A stretch of 64,000 nucleotides of DNA from Flavobacterium alkalisoli (GTDB lineage: Bacteria; Bacteroidota; Bacteroidia; Flavobacteriales; Flavobacteriaceae). Where the stretch lies: positions 2,666,001 through 2,730,000 of the forward strand of contig NZ_CP042831.1 in the NCBI RefSeq assembly GCF_008000935.1, written 5' to 3'. Within the stretch, counting starts at the first letter, position 1. The number at the start of each line of letters is the position of its first letter. Below are positions 1-8,554 of the stretch, piece by piece. A program made the position numbers and the translations under genes. Under the pieces are notes generated by a model that was not told the origin of the DNA, did not search any database, and saw only the letters and a program-made list of their open reading frames with translations.

Positions 1-803
1 GTAGCTTCCAGTTCCTTAGCCGTTAAAGGCTTAACACCTTTTTCAAGAATAGTATCAAGGCTTTCATATCCCTTAATGTTCATTAATACATTTTGAGGGA
101 AATAGGCTGGGGGAGCACCAAGTCCGTCAAGAAGTTCGGCAGTAAATTCCTCCTTAGTCATGTCTGCCCTTAAGGCATAATTTGTTTTCTTTTGGTTACC
201 CAGTGTATCGGTAGTTTCTTTGCTCATGTTCTTTCCGCATGCGCTTCCCGCACCGTGGCTAGGGTAAACGGTAATATCATCCGGAAGGACCATTATTTTG
301 TTGCGAAGAGAATCGTACAGGTGAGAGGCAAGAACCTCCTGAGTTAGGTCGCTCGTTAGTGCCTGAGCAAGATCGGGTCTTCCCACATCGCCTATAAACA
401 GTGTATCTCCGGTTATAATGCCGTGTATGCTGTCGTTTTCATCTATTAACAGATAGCAGGTGCTCTCTAAAGTATGCCCCGGAGTGTGGATAGCCCTAAT
501 GGTATAATTACCCACTTTAAACTCCTGGTTATCGGTTGCTATAACGGCATCAAATTCGGGTGCGGCAGTAGGGCCGTACACAATTTGTGCACCTGTTTTT
601 TTAGCAAGGTCCAGGTGCCCCGAAACGAAGTCGGCATGGAAATGGGTTTCAAAAATATATTTGATTTTAGCATTGTCTTTTGCCGCCTTGTCTATATAGG
701 GCTGCACTTCCCTTAGCGGATCAAAAATCGCTGCTTCCCCATTGCTTTCAAGATAGTAGGCTGCCTGTGCAATACAGCCCGTATATATTTGTTCTATTTT
801 CAT
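1..803 (-). CDS. MBL-fold hydrolase, persulfide dioxygenase-like (3' end cut by window edge)
   Basis: Metallo-beta-lactamase-fold enzyme whose 267 visible residues begin MKIEQIYTGCIAQAAYYLES. The metal motif THFHADFVSGH lies near residue 53, a second histidine sits in AIHTPGHT, and the late metal aspartate is in TGDTLFIGDVGRPD, the hallmark of ETHE1/CstB-type glutathione or persulfide dioxygenases. The frame is open to base 1 and ends in LTAKELEA, which in this family is the linker to a C-terminal rhodanese domain; that domain should lie just outside the window (inference). It starts 13 bp after the TauE-type exporter gene on the same strand, consistent with a sulfide/sulfite detoxification operon. 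I rate the MBL class as secure and the exact substrate as uncertain. Confidence 0.85.
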   Translation of the reverse strand, partial: MKIEQIYTGCIAQAAYYLESNGEAAIFDPLREVQPYIDKAAKDNAKIKYIFETHFHADFVSGHLDLAKKTGAQIVYGPTAAPEFDAVIATDNQEFKVGNYTIRAIHTPGHTLESTCYLLIDENDSIHGIITGDTLFIGDVGRPDLAQALTSDLTQEVLASHLYDSLRNKIMVLPDDITVYPSHGAGSACGKNMSKETTDTLGNQKKTNYALRADMTKEEFTAELLDGLGAPPAYFPQNVLMNIKGYESLDTILEKGVKPLTAKELEA

Positions 804-816
804 ATCAGTAGTTTGA

Positions 817-1617
817 TTAAAATCCGAAAAATTCTTTTGAGAAGATAAAGCAGGCCATAACCAGTATAAATATACCAAAACCTTTTTTAAGCTGCTTCTC
901 GTTTACATACCTGTGCAGGTAAGTGCCCACAAATATACCAAAAATGGAAATGGCAGTAAAGGATAAAAGAAATTGCCAGTCGATTACAGTATTGTGCAGG
1001 TCGCCCATAAAGCCTGTAATTGAGTTTATAGCAATGATTAGCAGTGAAGTGCCTACTGCCTTTTTCATGCTTAGATTGCCGAAAAATACCAGCATGGGTA
1101 TTATTAAAAATCCGCCTCCGGCACCTACAAGCCCCATGGTAATACCTGTTAGTATAATGTAGGGTAATATGTAGATATAGCTTGTATTATTATTTTGAGC
1201 AGCAGTCTCGATGGCCTTATTTTTTTTAAAAAGCATGGAAAGCGCTGCCAATAGCATTATTATGGCAAAAACTCCCATAATAAACGTACCTTTGTGTAAG
1301 GTAAAGCTTTGTGTTTCAATAAGGTTTTGCGGAATTGCAGGAACAATATACCTGCGGGTGCAATATACCGTTATAAATGACGGAATGGCTATAAAAAGCC
1401 CTTGTTTTACCGCTACATTGCCTTTAAGGTAGTTTTGAACTCCGCCAAAGGCCGAGGTGGTACCAACAATAAAAAGGGAATAGCCTGTTGCTGCAACCGG
1501 GTTAATGCCCATTACGTATACTAATAAGGGGACCGTAAGTATAGACCCCCCGCCACCCATAAGTCCTAAAACAAGGCCTATGGCACAGGCGCCGGCATAA
1601 GCAGTTAAAAGTTCCAT
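817..1617 (-). CDS. TauE/SafE-family sulfite or sulfonate exporter
   Basis: Integral membrane protein of 266 residues, the usual length for TauE/SafE. It shows the two pseudo-symmetric glycine-rich signatures: GLVLGLMGGGGSILTVPLLV near the N terminus, and ITMGLVGAGGGFLIIPMLV after the central loop, each followed by a K/G-S-L-type helix (KKAVGTSLLIIAINS). About eight hydrophobic segments are visible. The family exports sulfite, sulfoacetate and related oxyanions. It is directly upstream of and co-directional with the MBL persulfide dioxygenase-like gene, a pairing known from cst-type sulfur-stress operons. This suggests export of sulfite formed by the dioxygenase (inference). Confidence 0.88.
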   Translation of the reverse strand: MELLTAYAGACAIGLVLGLMGGGGSILTVPLLVYVMGINPVAATGYSLFIVGTTSAFGGVQNYLKGNVAVKQGLFIAIPSFITVYCTRRYIVPAIPQNLIETQSFTLHKGTFIMGVFAIIMLLAALSMLFKKNKAIETAAQNNNTSYIYILPYIILTGITMGLVGAGGGFLIIPMLVFFGNLSMKKAVGTSLLIIAINSITGFMGDLHNTVIDWQFLLSFTAISIFGIFVGTYLHRYVNEKQLKKGFGIFILVMACFIFSKEFFGF

Positions 1618-1842
1618 TTTTTAAGTTAGATGGGGTAAATATATATGAAATAAGCGAGAACTATTTATAACTTAATTAATTAAAAAATCATGACATTATA
1701 GCAGACTGATAATTAAATAGTTACAAAAGGTTGAAGTTTGGTATATTTTATGATATAGATATTTTTAAGGTTTAAAAAAAGGTACAAATTGAAGCAATCA
1801 CAATTTTAGGTTTTATTTTTTGTAAAATTATTAATCAAACCG

Positions 1843-1872
1843 TTTTGCGTATTGGTAATTCATATATATTTG
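1843..1872 (+). promoter_or_regulatory. Bacteroidota-type promoter for glutamate dehydrogenase
   Basis: A TATATTTG box (1865-1872) matches the Bacteroidota -7 consensus TAnnTTTG. It is preceded after 17 bp by TTTTG (1843-1847), matching the -33 element. The ATG of the downstream gene lies 53 bp further on. The rest of the 308-bp gap 1618-1925 is AT-rich and shows nothing else that I can interpret. Confidence 0.5.
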
Positions 1873-1925
1873 TATGCCTTTTTTAGGTAATATGTTATAA
1901 AAACACACGTTGTAAAAATTTTGTT

Positions 1926-3202
1926 ATGGCAACAACACAAGAGCCCCGTCGCGTGGGCATGTATGAAAATGTAAAGAACCAGTTTGAAAAAGCTGCGGCC
2001 GTAATGGGACTGGATGAAAGCGTAAAAAAAATCCTTTCTATTACAAATAATGAAATCGTTGTTCACTTTCCTGTAAAAATGGACAATGGTCAGGTTGAAG
2101 TTTTTACAGGCTACAGGGTACAGCATAACAATGCACTAGGCCCTTACAAAGGTGGTTTAAGATATCACCCTACTGTAGATATCGATGCTGCAAGAGCACT
2201 TGCTACATGGATGACATGGAAAACATCTCTTGCCGGACTTCCTTACGGAGGTGGTAAAGGTGGTATTCAGTTAGATCCGAAATTATACTCTCAGGGAGAA
2301 CTTGAAAGAATTACAAGACGTTTTACTTATGCACTTGGTGATAACATAGGCCCTGAGCACGATATTCCTGCTCCGGACGTTAACACTAACGCACAAATGA
2401 TGGCTTGGATTGCAGATACTTATATGTCTACAAAATCTCCAAGTGAGCGTTCTAAAAACCAACACGTTGTTACCGGTAAACCGGTAGGATCGGGTGGTCT
2501 TGAAGGCCGTGACCGTGCAACAGGTTTTGGTGTAGTTGTAACACTGGAGTCGTGGGCTAAACTTAACGGGACTTCTCTTGAAGGTAAGAGATATATCGTT
2601 CAGGGGGTTTGGTAACGTAGGTTACTGGGCTACACTTTATGCATAAAAACGGTGCTATACTAATAGGTGTTCAGGATGCTACAGGTACTATCTATAACCC
2701 TGAAGGTATAGATCCTGAGGCTTTATTGAGATACCAAAGTGATAACGCTACCATTACAGGTTATAAAGGTACACAGGATTACCCGTCTGAAGATTTCTTC
2801 GGTATTGACTGTGATATCATTATCCCTGCTGCTTTAGGTAACCAAATTACCGAAGAGAATGCAAACACTATTAAAGCTAAAGTTGTTGCAGAAGGTGCTA
2901 ACGGGCCAATTGATACAGAAGGTGAAGCTATACTTTTAGCTAACGGTGTACAAATGATTCCGGATATCCTTTGTAACTCAGGGGGTGTAATAGGCAGTTA
3001 CTTTGAGTGGCTTCAAAACCGTAACGGTGAGATATGGACTATGGACGATGTTATCGTGAAGCTTAGAAAGAAACTTGAGGATGCTTTTAATAAAGTAATC
3101 AATACTTCAGTTCAATATAAAACCGACTGGAGAACGGCTGCTTACATACAGGCACTTACCCGTATAGAAATGGCATATAAACAAAGAGGTATTTTTCCTT
3201 AA
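1926..3202 (+). pseudogene. gdhA: Glutamate dehydrogenase, broken by two +1 homopolymer frameshifts
   Basis: Glu/Leu/Phe/Val dehydrogenase that converts glutamate to 2-oxoglutarate and ammonia. The first frame (1926-2615) carries the substrate lysines in LGPYKGGLRYHP and PYGGGKGGI; the second (2639-3202) carries EGANGPID, PDILCNSGGVIGSYFEW and a normal C terminus. The break lies at the NAD(P)-binding fingerprint. Removing one G from the G5 run near 2606 restores VQGFGNVGYWAT, and removing one T from the TTT near 2636 restores LMHKNGA. The repaired product would be 424 residues, normal for the family. Both lesions are +1 errors in homopolymers 30 bp apart with everything else conserved, so assembly or sequencing error is as likely as true decay. 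Its promoter and terminator are intact. Confidence 0.85.
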
Positions 3203-3235
3203 TGTTTTTATCATAACTAAACTAAACTCAAATAT

Positions 3236-3262
3236 AAAGCAGCCTTTTGGCTGCTTTTTTTA
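3236..3262 (+). terminator. Intrinsic terminator of the glutamate dehydrogenase gene
   Basis: Hairpin AAAGCAGCC-TTTT-GGCTGCTTT followed by a T run, 33 bp after the gdhA stop codon. Confidence 0.85.
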
Positions 3263-3485
3263 TTTCTTCTTTTGTCTTGACACAAAAGAACCAAAAAGTC
3301 AAGGCTATGACTCCTTAAGCTAAAAATTACTGCACTTGCTAAACCATCCGAACTCGCTGCGCTCAAACAGCGGATGCTTTTTAACGCCTCGCTTGTAATT
3401 TTCTTTACGCTACGGAGCCTAATGCCGTAGCTTCACTCGATTGTCATATAACAGTGTTGTCATTGCGAGTCACGAAGCAATCTTT
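3262..3485. repeat. Structured 220-bp intergenic repeat, copy 1
   Basis: First of two direct copies in this intergenic region. It opens with the inverted repeat TCTTTTGT-cttgac-ACAAAAGA (3268-3275 / 3282-3289) and continues into a nested long hairpin. AAAATTAC (3323-3330) can pair with GTAATTTT (3395-3402), and inside it AAACCATCCG (3341-3350) pairs with CGGATGCTTT (3371-3380) with one mismatch. It ends in a TCATTGCGAG...CGAAGCAATC module at 3469-3482. There is no open reading frame of note. It is probably a dispersed Bacteroidota repeat rather than a gene; function unknown. Confidence 0.75.
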
Positions 3486-3630
3486 TTTTGGGATTGAGTA
3501 AGTTACCCTCTTGAGAGGGGTAGGGGTGTGTCTTTTTTAATATGAATTTTTAGATGTCTCCCTGCGGTCGACATGACAGTAGTGTTTGTTATTGTGAGCG
3601 AAATGTAATGTAGCGAAGCAATCTATTATT
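3486..3630. repeat. Spacer with REP-like fragments between the two long repeats
   Basis: It holds a degenerate TTATTGTGAGCG...CGAAGCAATC module (about 3590-3623) and a GATGTCTCCCTGCGGTCGAC module (3553-3572) that recurs at 4361-4380 with one change. No coding potential was seen. Confidence 0.5.
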
Positions 3631-3855
3631 TACTTCTTCTTTTGTCTTGACACAAAAGAACCAAAAAGTCAAGCCCATGACTCCTTAAGCTAAAAATTAC
3701 TGCACTTGGCTAAAGTATCCGAACTCGCTGCGCTCAAACAGCGGATACTTTTTAACGCCTCGCTTGTAATTTTTTTAACGCTATGGAGCCTAATGCCGAA
3801 GCTTCACTCGATTGTCAAACAAAAATGTTGTTATTGCGAGGTACGAAGCAATCTA
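3631..3855. repeat. Structured 220-bp intergenic repeat, copy 2
   Basis: Second copy of the element at 3262-3485, in the same orientation and about 90 percent identical by eye. The inner stem is perfect here, AAAGTATCCG (3712-3721) with CGGATACTTT (3742-3751). Relative to copy 1, a C-G pair has become T-A and a C-C mismatch has become G-C. These are paired changes that preserve the stem. It ends with TTATTGCGAGGTACGAAGCA close to the 3' end of the lipoprotein gene on the other strand. Confidence 0.75.
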
Positions 3856-3866
3856 TAGAATTAACC

Positions 3867-4283
3867 TCAATTAATTTTCATTCCATGTTCAGGATCATAA
3901 TTATCCTCAGTAAGTCTATATAAAAACACACGTAAACTGTCTCTTTTCATCAACATTTGTATCTCATTTTCATTATAAGAAAAAACTTTAAAAGTGTCTC
4001 CTATAATTAAATTATTATTTTCTTTATCATAACTCCATTTTTTGGAATCCGGCTTCTCTTCAATCATAACATATTCAATATTACTAGGAAGATGAAAAAT
4101 TCTATAGCTTCCATTCATGTCAAATTTATAGTACATTAAATATTTTTCACCTTCTTTTATACTGTCCTTTCTAAAAAGCCATTTCTTATCAGTAAGTAGT
4201 CTTTCGAAATCTGATCTCGAACTACACGAACAGATTCCCATTAATAAAATGAACAGTATATATTTAAAGTTTAAGACTTTCAT
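3867..4283 (-). CDS. Small lipoprotein of unknown function
   Basis: 138 residues. The N terminus MKVLNFKYILFILLMGICSC is a type II signal peptide with the lipobox GICSC (Cys20), so the mature protein should be lipid-anchored. The rest (DFERLLTDKKWLFRKDSIKEG..., with repeated W/Y and short beta-like stretches) looks like the lipocalin-like small lipoproteins that are abundant in Flavobacterium: a 'K-W' start, then alternating strands and a basic C terminus. I recognise no catalytic motif and no informative neighbours. The gene is flanked on both sides by dispersed repeats. Confidence 0.7.
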   Translation of the reverse strand: MKVLNFKYILFILLMGICSCSSRSDFERLLTDKKWLFRKDSIKEGEKYLMYYKFDMNGSYRIFHLPSNIEYVMIEEKPDSKKWSYDKENNNLIIGDTFKVFSYNENEIQMLMKRDSLRVFLYRLTEDNYDPEHGMKIN

Positions 4284-4354
4284 GTTTTTTGGGTAAGGTT
4301 AAAATTCATGTTCTTTTGTCTTAATGCAAGATAATGAAAAAGTTACTATTGCAG

Positions 4355-4540
4355 AATGGAGATGTCTCCCTGCGGTTGACATGACAGCGGTGTTTGTCAT
4401 TGTGAGGGACGAAGCAATCCTTTACTCAAAATAGAGATTGCCACGTCGTTCCTCCTCGCAATGACATAATGACGATTGTTATTTGCTCCGCCTGTCAGGC
4501 AAGCCTTCGAGTCGACATTAGGAAGAATCTCAATCAAAAC
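4355..4540. repeat. REP-like repeat cluster with inverted pair
   Basis: TGTCATTGTGAGGGACGAAG (from 4395) and the inverted unit GAGATTGCCACGTCGTTCCT (4434 onward, ending ...CGCAATGACA at 4466) face each other and could fold into one hairpin. A GATGTCTCCCTGCGGTTGAC module lies at 4361-4380. The inverted unit is the exact reverse complement of the copy at about 26118-26152. No gene is present in 4284-4609. Confidence 0.7.
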
Positions 4541-4551
4541 TCATCATACAT

Positions 4552-4596
4552 AAAACAAAAAAAAGCAGCTTAAGTAAGCTGCTTTTTTTGTTTTAT
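4552..4596. terminator. Bidirectional terminator
   Basis: AGCAGCTT-AAGT-AAGCTGCT stem flanked by A-rich and T-rich tracts, located just past the stop codon of the outer-membrane receptor gene (minus strand). Confidence 0.8.
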
Positions 4597-4609
4597 GTGT
4601 TTAAAGAGA

Positions 4610-7102
4610 TTATCCTCCCATATTAAAATCTTCGTCTCCGCCACCGTTTTGTCTTTCTTCCTTCATACGTTGTTGCTTGTTCATGTTAAAGCGGTAAGTG
4701 AAGGAAAGGGTAACCTGTCTTTGTCTCCACTGCCATTCACTGTATGATGAAACAGTTGGCAGGTTAGTGTAACCTTTTCTCTTGTTAGAGTTAAAGATAT
4801 CGCTAACGTTAAGTGTAACAGTAGCTTTTTCTTTAAGCACATCTTTACTTAATGCTGTGTTGAAATGCATTATTCCAAGGTTACGGCCCTGTGCCGTGTT
4901 TTGAGGTGCGTTGTAAGTACCGTTTATCTGCCAGTCAATTTTCCATGGCAGGTTCATTTTACTGCTTGCTCTTGTAAACCAGCTATAGGCAGTATTATCA
5001 AAGTTTTGGTAGTCTGTAATAACCTCTCCGTCACTGTTAGTGTAGGTCCAAGAGTAATCGCCATCGGTTTCAACCCTAAAGAAGTTAAAGTTGGCATTAA
5101 GTTTCCACCATCTAAACGGATTATAGTTTGCCGTTAGCTCAAAACCAAAGCGGTATTCTTTAGCAAGGTTAATAGGCGATACATAAGTAACCGGAGTTTC
5201 TCCCGGTAGAGCATCTTCAGTCCTTCTTACAAACTGGAAAGAGTCGTTTGTTATATTAAAGTAAGCCGAAGAGCTTAAAGTAACCTTATCCCATTTTTTA
5301 AGGTAGCCTATATCAAATGCATCAGTCATAGACGGATTTAGGTCCGGGTTACCCTGAAATATATTAATGTTACTCTGTAAGCTTGAGAACGGGTTTATAA
5401 AACGCCCTCTTGGCCTGTTAATCCTGCGGCTGTAGCTTATGTTTGCACTTGTTCCTTCTGAGAACTCATAGGTAAGGAAAGCACTTGGGAAAAAGTTATT
5501 GTATTTTTTCTTATTGAAATCGTCAGCACTTAAAAGGTTTACATCTATGTTAGAGTCTTCCCAACGAAGCCCAAGAAGGTAAGAGAATTTCTCTCCGAAT
5601 TTAGAACCATATTGTGCATAGAAAGCGTTTACATATTCGTTATACTCCAGCATACTGCTAAAGTTAGCGTTAGGCTGCCATACACCGGCATCATCAAGTA
5701 TTTCGGCACGGGCATCGGTATCCATTTGTGTAAAGCTACCACGGTAACCTGCTTCAAAACGGCTTTCTTCGCCTAAAGGCAATACATAATCGGCCTGTAC
5801 TAGCGTGCGTTTTTCCTCTTCATGATTAAGGGTTCTTTCGGTAGAGCTGTCATCCGGATTTGTACTGCCTAAAATCATATCACTGATTTGTGAGTTCTCA
5901 TCGTCAGTACTTCTGGAAATGGTAGCGTCTACTTTAAGTTCGTGTCCGTCGCCGTTAAACTTCTTAAGGAAGCTTGTAGAATAGTTAAAGTTTCTGTCTT
6001 CCTCGTCTTCAAGGTTGTAACGGTAACGTGTGTTGTTAAAAGTACCGTCGGCAAAATAGTTGTAGTAGTACGTATCTGTAGGGTTGTCTCCGTTACTGTT
6101 TCTTGCAGAAACCGAGTTTGTCCAACTGAAAGTAGTATCTATATCCCACTCAAAACCTACAGTTGCGTTATAGCCTTTACGTTTTCTTTCGTTTGTTCTG
6201 CGCTCGTTAATAAAACTGGTAGTGTTTCCGTCTCCGTCAAAATATTCTGAGTCGGTCATGCTGTTACCCGGGCTGTTCCTGTAGTTATAGCCAAGATTAG
6301 TGAAGAAATTAAATTTCTCTGTCCTGAAGTTAAGGTTACCCATAATACCGTGGTTGGCAGGGTCACCGGTATTTGCGGTTACCGAACCGTTAAAGCCCTG
6401 AGCTTTACCTTTTTTAAGGATGATGTTGATAATACCACCACCACCTTCGGCATCATAACGGGCAGAAGGGTTGGTAATAACCTCAATTTTATCTACTGAG
6501 TCGGCAGGAAGTACCCTAAGTACATCGGCAAGGTTAGCACCATAAAGGTTAGAAGGCTTACCGTCTATCATAATGGTAACGCTTTCGTTTCCTCTCAGGC
6601 TTACGTTACCTTCAACGTCTACAGTTACCGATGGTACATTATCAAGCACATCGCTTATTGTACCACCCTTAACGATCATGTCCTGACCTACGTTGTATAC
6701 TTTTTTATCAAGCTTGATGTCTACGGTAGAGCGTTCGGCCCTAATTTCAACGGTTTTAAGCAGCGTGGCATCCGGAGCCATAATTACAGAACCCAAATCG
6801 GTATCTGCTGTAATTGTCTTATTGCTTATAACCTGAGATTTAAAGGATATAAAGTCGAATTTTATATTGTAAGTACCTGCCGGAACCTGAACGCTGTATG
6901 ATCCCTTTTCGTCGGTCATGGCACCGTTTACAGTATTGTTATCGGTAGTTTGTATTGTTACGGTGGCAAATTCTAAAGGCTGCTTGGTTTCCTGGTCTAT
7001 AAGTTTACCGCTTATGGTAACATTGCCGGGTTTGCCTTGAGAAAATGAAGTAAATGAGGTTAATAGTAATAGAATTAATAATGCGGATTGTATTTTTTTC
7101 AT
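4610..7102 (-). CDS. TonB-dependent-type outer-membrane receptor with carboxypeptidase regulatory domain
   Basis: 830-residue outer-membrane beta-barrel family protein. A Sec signal (MKKIQSALLILLLLTSFTSFSQ) is followed by a CarboxypepD_reg-like beta-sandwich (about 27-110, ISGKLIDQETKQPLEFATV), a plug-like domain (about 120-235, with VSLRGNESVTIMIDGKP, NPSARYDAEGGGGIINIILKKG) and a long beta-barrel rich in aromatic strands. The C terminus is an unusual polar tail (EERQNGGGDEDFNMGG) instead of a terminal aromatic residue. Such receptors import siderophores, peptides or glycans. No SusD partner or TonB gene is adjacent, so the substrate is unknown. It is transcribed alone and followed by a strong terminator. 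Confidence 0.88.
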   Translation of the reverse strand: MKKIQSALLILLLLTSFTSFSQGKPGNVTISGKLIDQETKQPLEFATVTIQTTDNNTVNGAMTDEKGSYSVQVPAGTYNIKFDFISFKSQVISNKTITADTDLGSVIMAPDATLLKTVEIRAERSTVDIKLDKKVYNVGQDMIVKGGTISDVLDNVPSVTVDVEGNVSLRGNESVTIMIDGKPSNLYGANLADVLRVLPADSVDKIEVITNPSARYDAEGGGGIINIILKKGKAQGFNGSVTANTGDPANHGIMGNLNFRTEKFNFFTNLGYNYRNSPGNSMTDSEYFDGDGNTTSFINERRTNERKRKGYNATVGFEWDIDTTFSWTNSVSARNSNGDNPTDTYYYNYFADGTFNNTRYRYNLEDEEDRNFNYSTSFLKKFNGDGHELKVDATISRSTDDENSQISDMILGSTNPDDSSTERTLNHEEEKRTLVQADYVLPLGEESRFEAGYRGSFTQMDTDARAEILDDAGVWQPNANFSSMLEYNEYVNAFYAQYGSKFGEKFSYLLGLRWEDSNIDVNLLSADDFNKKKYNNFFPSAFLTYEFSEGTSANISYSRRINRPRGRFINPFSSLQSNINIFQGNPDLNPSMTDAFDIGYLKKWDKVTLSSSAYFNITNDSFQFVRRTEDALPGETPVTYVSPINLAKEYRFGFELTANYNPFRWWKLNANFNFFRVETDGDYSWTYTNSDGEVITDYQNFDNTAYSWFTRASSKMNLPWKIDWQINGTYNAPQNTAQGRNLGIMHFNTALSKDVLKEKATVTLNVSDIFNSNKRKGYTNLPTVSSYSEWQWRQRQVTLSFTYRFNMNKQQRMKEERQNGGGDEDFNMGG

Positions 7103-7185
7103 GAAGATGATACTTTTATTGCGGGTTTGACTACAAAAAACGCCCCAGGTTTAATAGAACAAGCAATAAAAAAATGTTAAAGTTT

Positions 7186-7527
7186 TTATAGGATTTCTTT
7201 TATTCTTTCAGCCGGACGTGCAACTACAGCCTTGTCTCCGTTTACCACAATAGGGCGCTCTATAAGTGTAAGGTGCTTTAGCATGGCTTCAATTACTTCA
7301 TCATCAGTAAGTTGCTTTCCTTTGTAGTTTTCTGTCCAAACGGTTTCTTTGGTTCTTACAAGCTCTATAGGGGTTATATTAAGCTTTTTGATAATTGTGG
7401 TAAGTTCGTTTTTGGTAAGTGGTTCGTTTAAATACTTTACCGTAGTAAACGGTTTCCCCTCCAGTTCCAGCAATTGCAGGCCTTCTCTGGATTTGCTGCA
7501 GCGGGGGTTATGGTATATAGTAATCAT
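7186..7527 (-). CDS. arsC: ArsC/Spx-family thioredoxin-fold reductase (arsenate reductase-like)
   Basis: 113 residues when started at MITIYHNPRCSKSR. A start seven codons further upstream is also open, but it adds a non-conserved leader. The redox cysteine lies in NPRCSKSREGLQLLE, the ArsC glutaredoxin-type active site. LIERPIVVNGDKAVVARPAERI near the C terminus is the family's conserved R-P-I-V block. These proteins reduce arsenate with glutathione or glutaredoxin. No arsenic efflux or ArsR gene is near, so it may instead be a general thiol-disulfide protein of the YffB/ArsC group. Fold assignment is secure, substrate less so. Confidence 0.85.
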   Translation of the reverse strand: MITIYHNPRCSKSREGLQLLELEGKPFTTVKYLNEPLTKNELTTIIKKLNITPIELVRTKETVWTENYKGKQLTDDEVIEAMLKHLTLIERPIVVNGDKAVVARPAERIKEIL

Positions 7528-7618
7528 GGTTGATGAATTTTTTTGCAAAGAACGGCATTATAATTTTAAAATTGAATTAACTTAGGGCAAACAAATTTTA
7601 AACTCTCAATTTCACCAC

Positions 7619-8554
7619 ATGTTTATAGAACAGGCTCATCGCAAGGATTTTAATTTTGCACTGTATTTACCTATACCATTAGTTTTTTTAGTGATGATGG
7701 TGCTTAATTATGCCGCTATAAAGTTTTTAAATATAAATACCGAGGAGCTGTTGCGCCAGGAAGTGGCAAAAAAAGGAGCCAATAGGGTGTTTTTTGATCT
7801 TATTGCGCCTCTTGCCGTTGGCCTTATTCTGTTGTTACTATATGTAAAGTTTATTCACAAGCAAACTATACGCAGCCTTACCACCGCCAGAAAAAAGGTT
7901 GACTGGAAGCGTATTTTCTTTGCTTTCGGAATATGGTCGGCATTTACAATGGCAGTAACTTTGTTTGATTACTATTCGCATCCGGATAATTATGTATGGA
8001 ATTTTAAACCGGTTCCTTTTGCCATACTTGCAGCTTTGTCAATAGTACTAATACCTATGCAAACCAGTTTTGAGGAATACCTTTTTAGGGGATACCTTAT
8101 GCAGGGTATTGGCGTACAAACAAGGAGCAGGCTGGCGGCATTGCTCATTACATCCATAATATTCGGACTTATGCATATCGCTAATCCTGAAGTGGATAAA
8201 ATGGGCTATATAATCATGATTTATTATATAGGCACAGGTCTGTTTTTAGGGATAATTACATTAATGGACGATGGTATGGAGCTGGCATTAGGCTTTCATG
8301 CAGCCAATAACCTTATAACTGCCTTACTGGTAACTTCCGACTGGACTGCATTTCAAACTCATTCGGTACTAAAAGAAGTATCTGAACCTGCTATGGGATT
8401 GAGCGTTGTGTTACCTGTTTTTATCATTTTCCCGATTCTTTTATTTATCTTTAGTAAGAAATATAACTGGCACAACTGGAAAGAAAAACTGACCGGTAAA
8501 CTTGAACTGCCAACCAACGATAGTATTAACCAAACACCATCCCCACATGAGTAA
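7619..8554 (+). CDS. CPBP-family intramembrane metalloprotease
   Basis: 311-residue multi-pass membrane protein of the CPBP (CaaX-protease/bacteriocin-processing, Abi) family. The three glutamyl-intramembrane-protease motifs are present: EEYLFRGYLMQ (EExxxR), FGLMHIAN (FxxxH) and FHAANN (HxxxN). About eight hydrophobic helices flank them. In bacteria these enzymes process or inactivate membrane substrates; the substrate here is unknown. Its last 8 bp overlap the start of menE, so the two are probably translationally coupled. That pairing is positional and does not prove a shared pathway. Confidence 0.88.
   Translation: MFIEQAHRKDFNFALYLPIPLVFLVMMVLNYAAIKFLNINTEELLRQEVAKKGANRVFFDLIAPLAVGLILLLLYVKFIHKQTIRSLTTARKKVDWKRIFFAFGIWSAFTMAVTLFDYYSHPDNYVWNFKPVPFAILAALSIVLIPMQTSFEEYLFRGYLMQGIGVQTRSRLAALLITSIIFGLMHIANPEVDKMGYIIMIYYIGTGLFLGIITLMDDGMELALGFHAANNLITALLVTSDWTAFQTHSVLKEVSEPAMGLSVVLPVFIIFPILLFIFSKKYNWHNWKEKLTGKLELPTNDSINQTPSPHE

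Noticed and set aside
2595..2645. Programmed frameshifting in gdhA
   Set aside because: Two separate +1 shifts would be needed 30 bp apart, and no stimulator or rare-codon context is seen; insertion errors are simpler.
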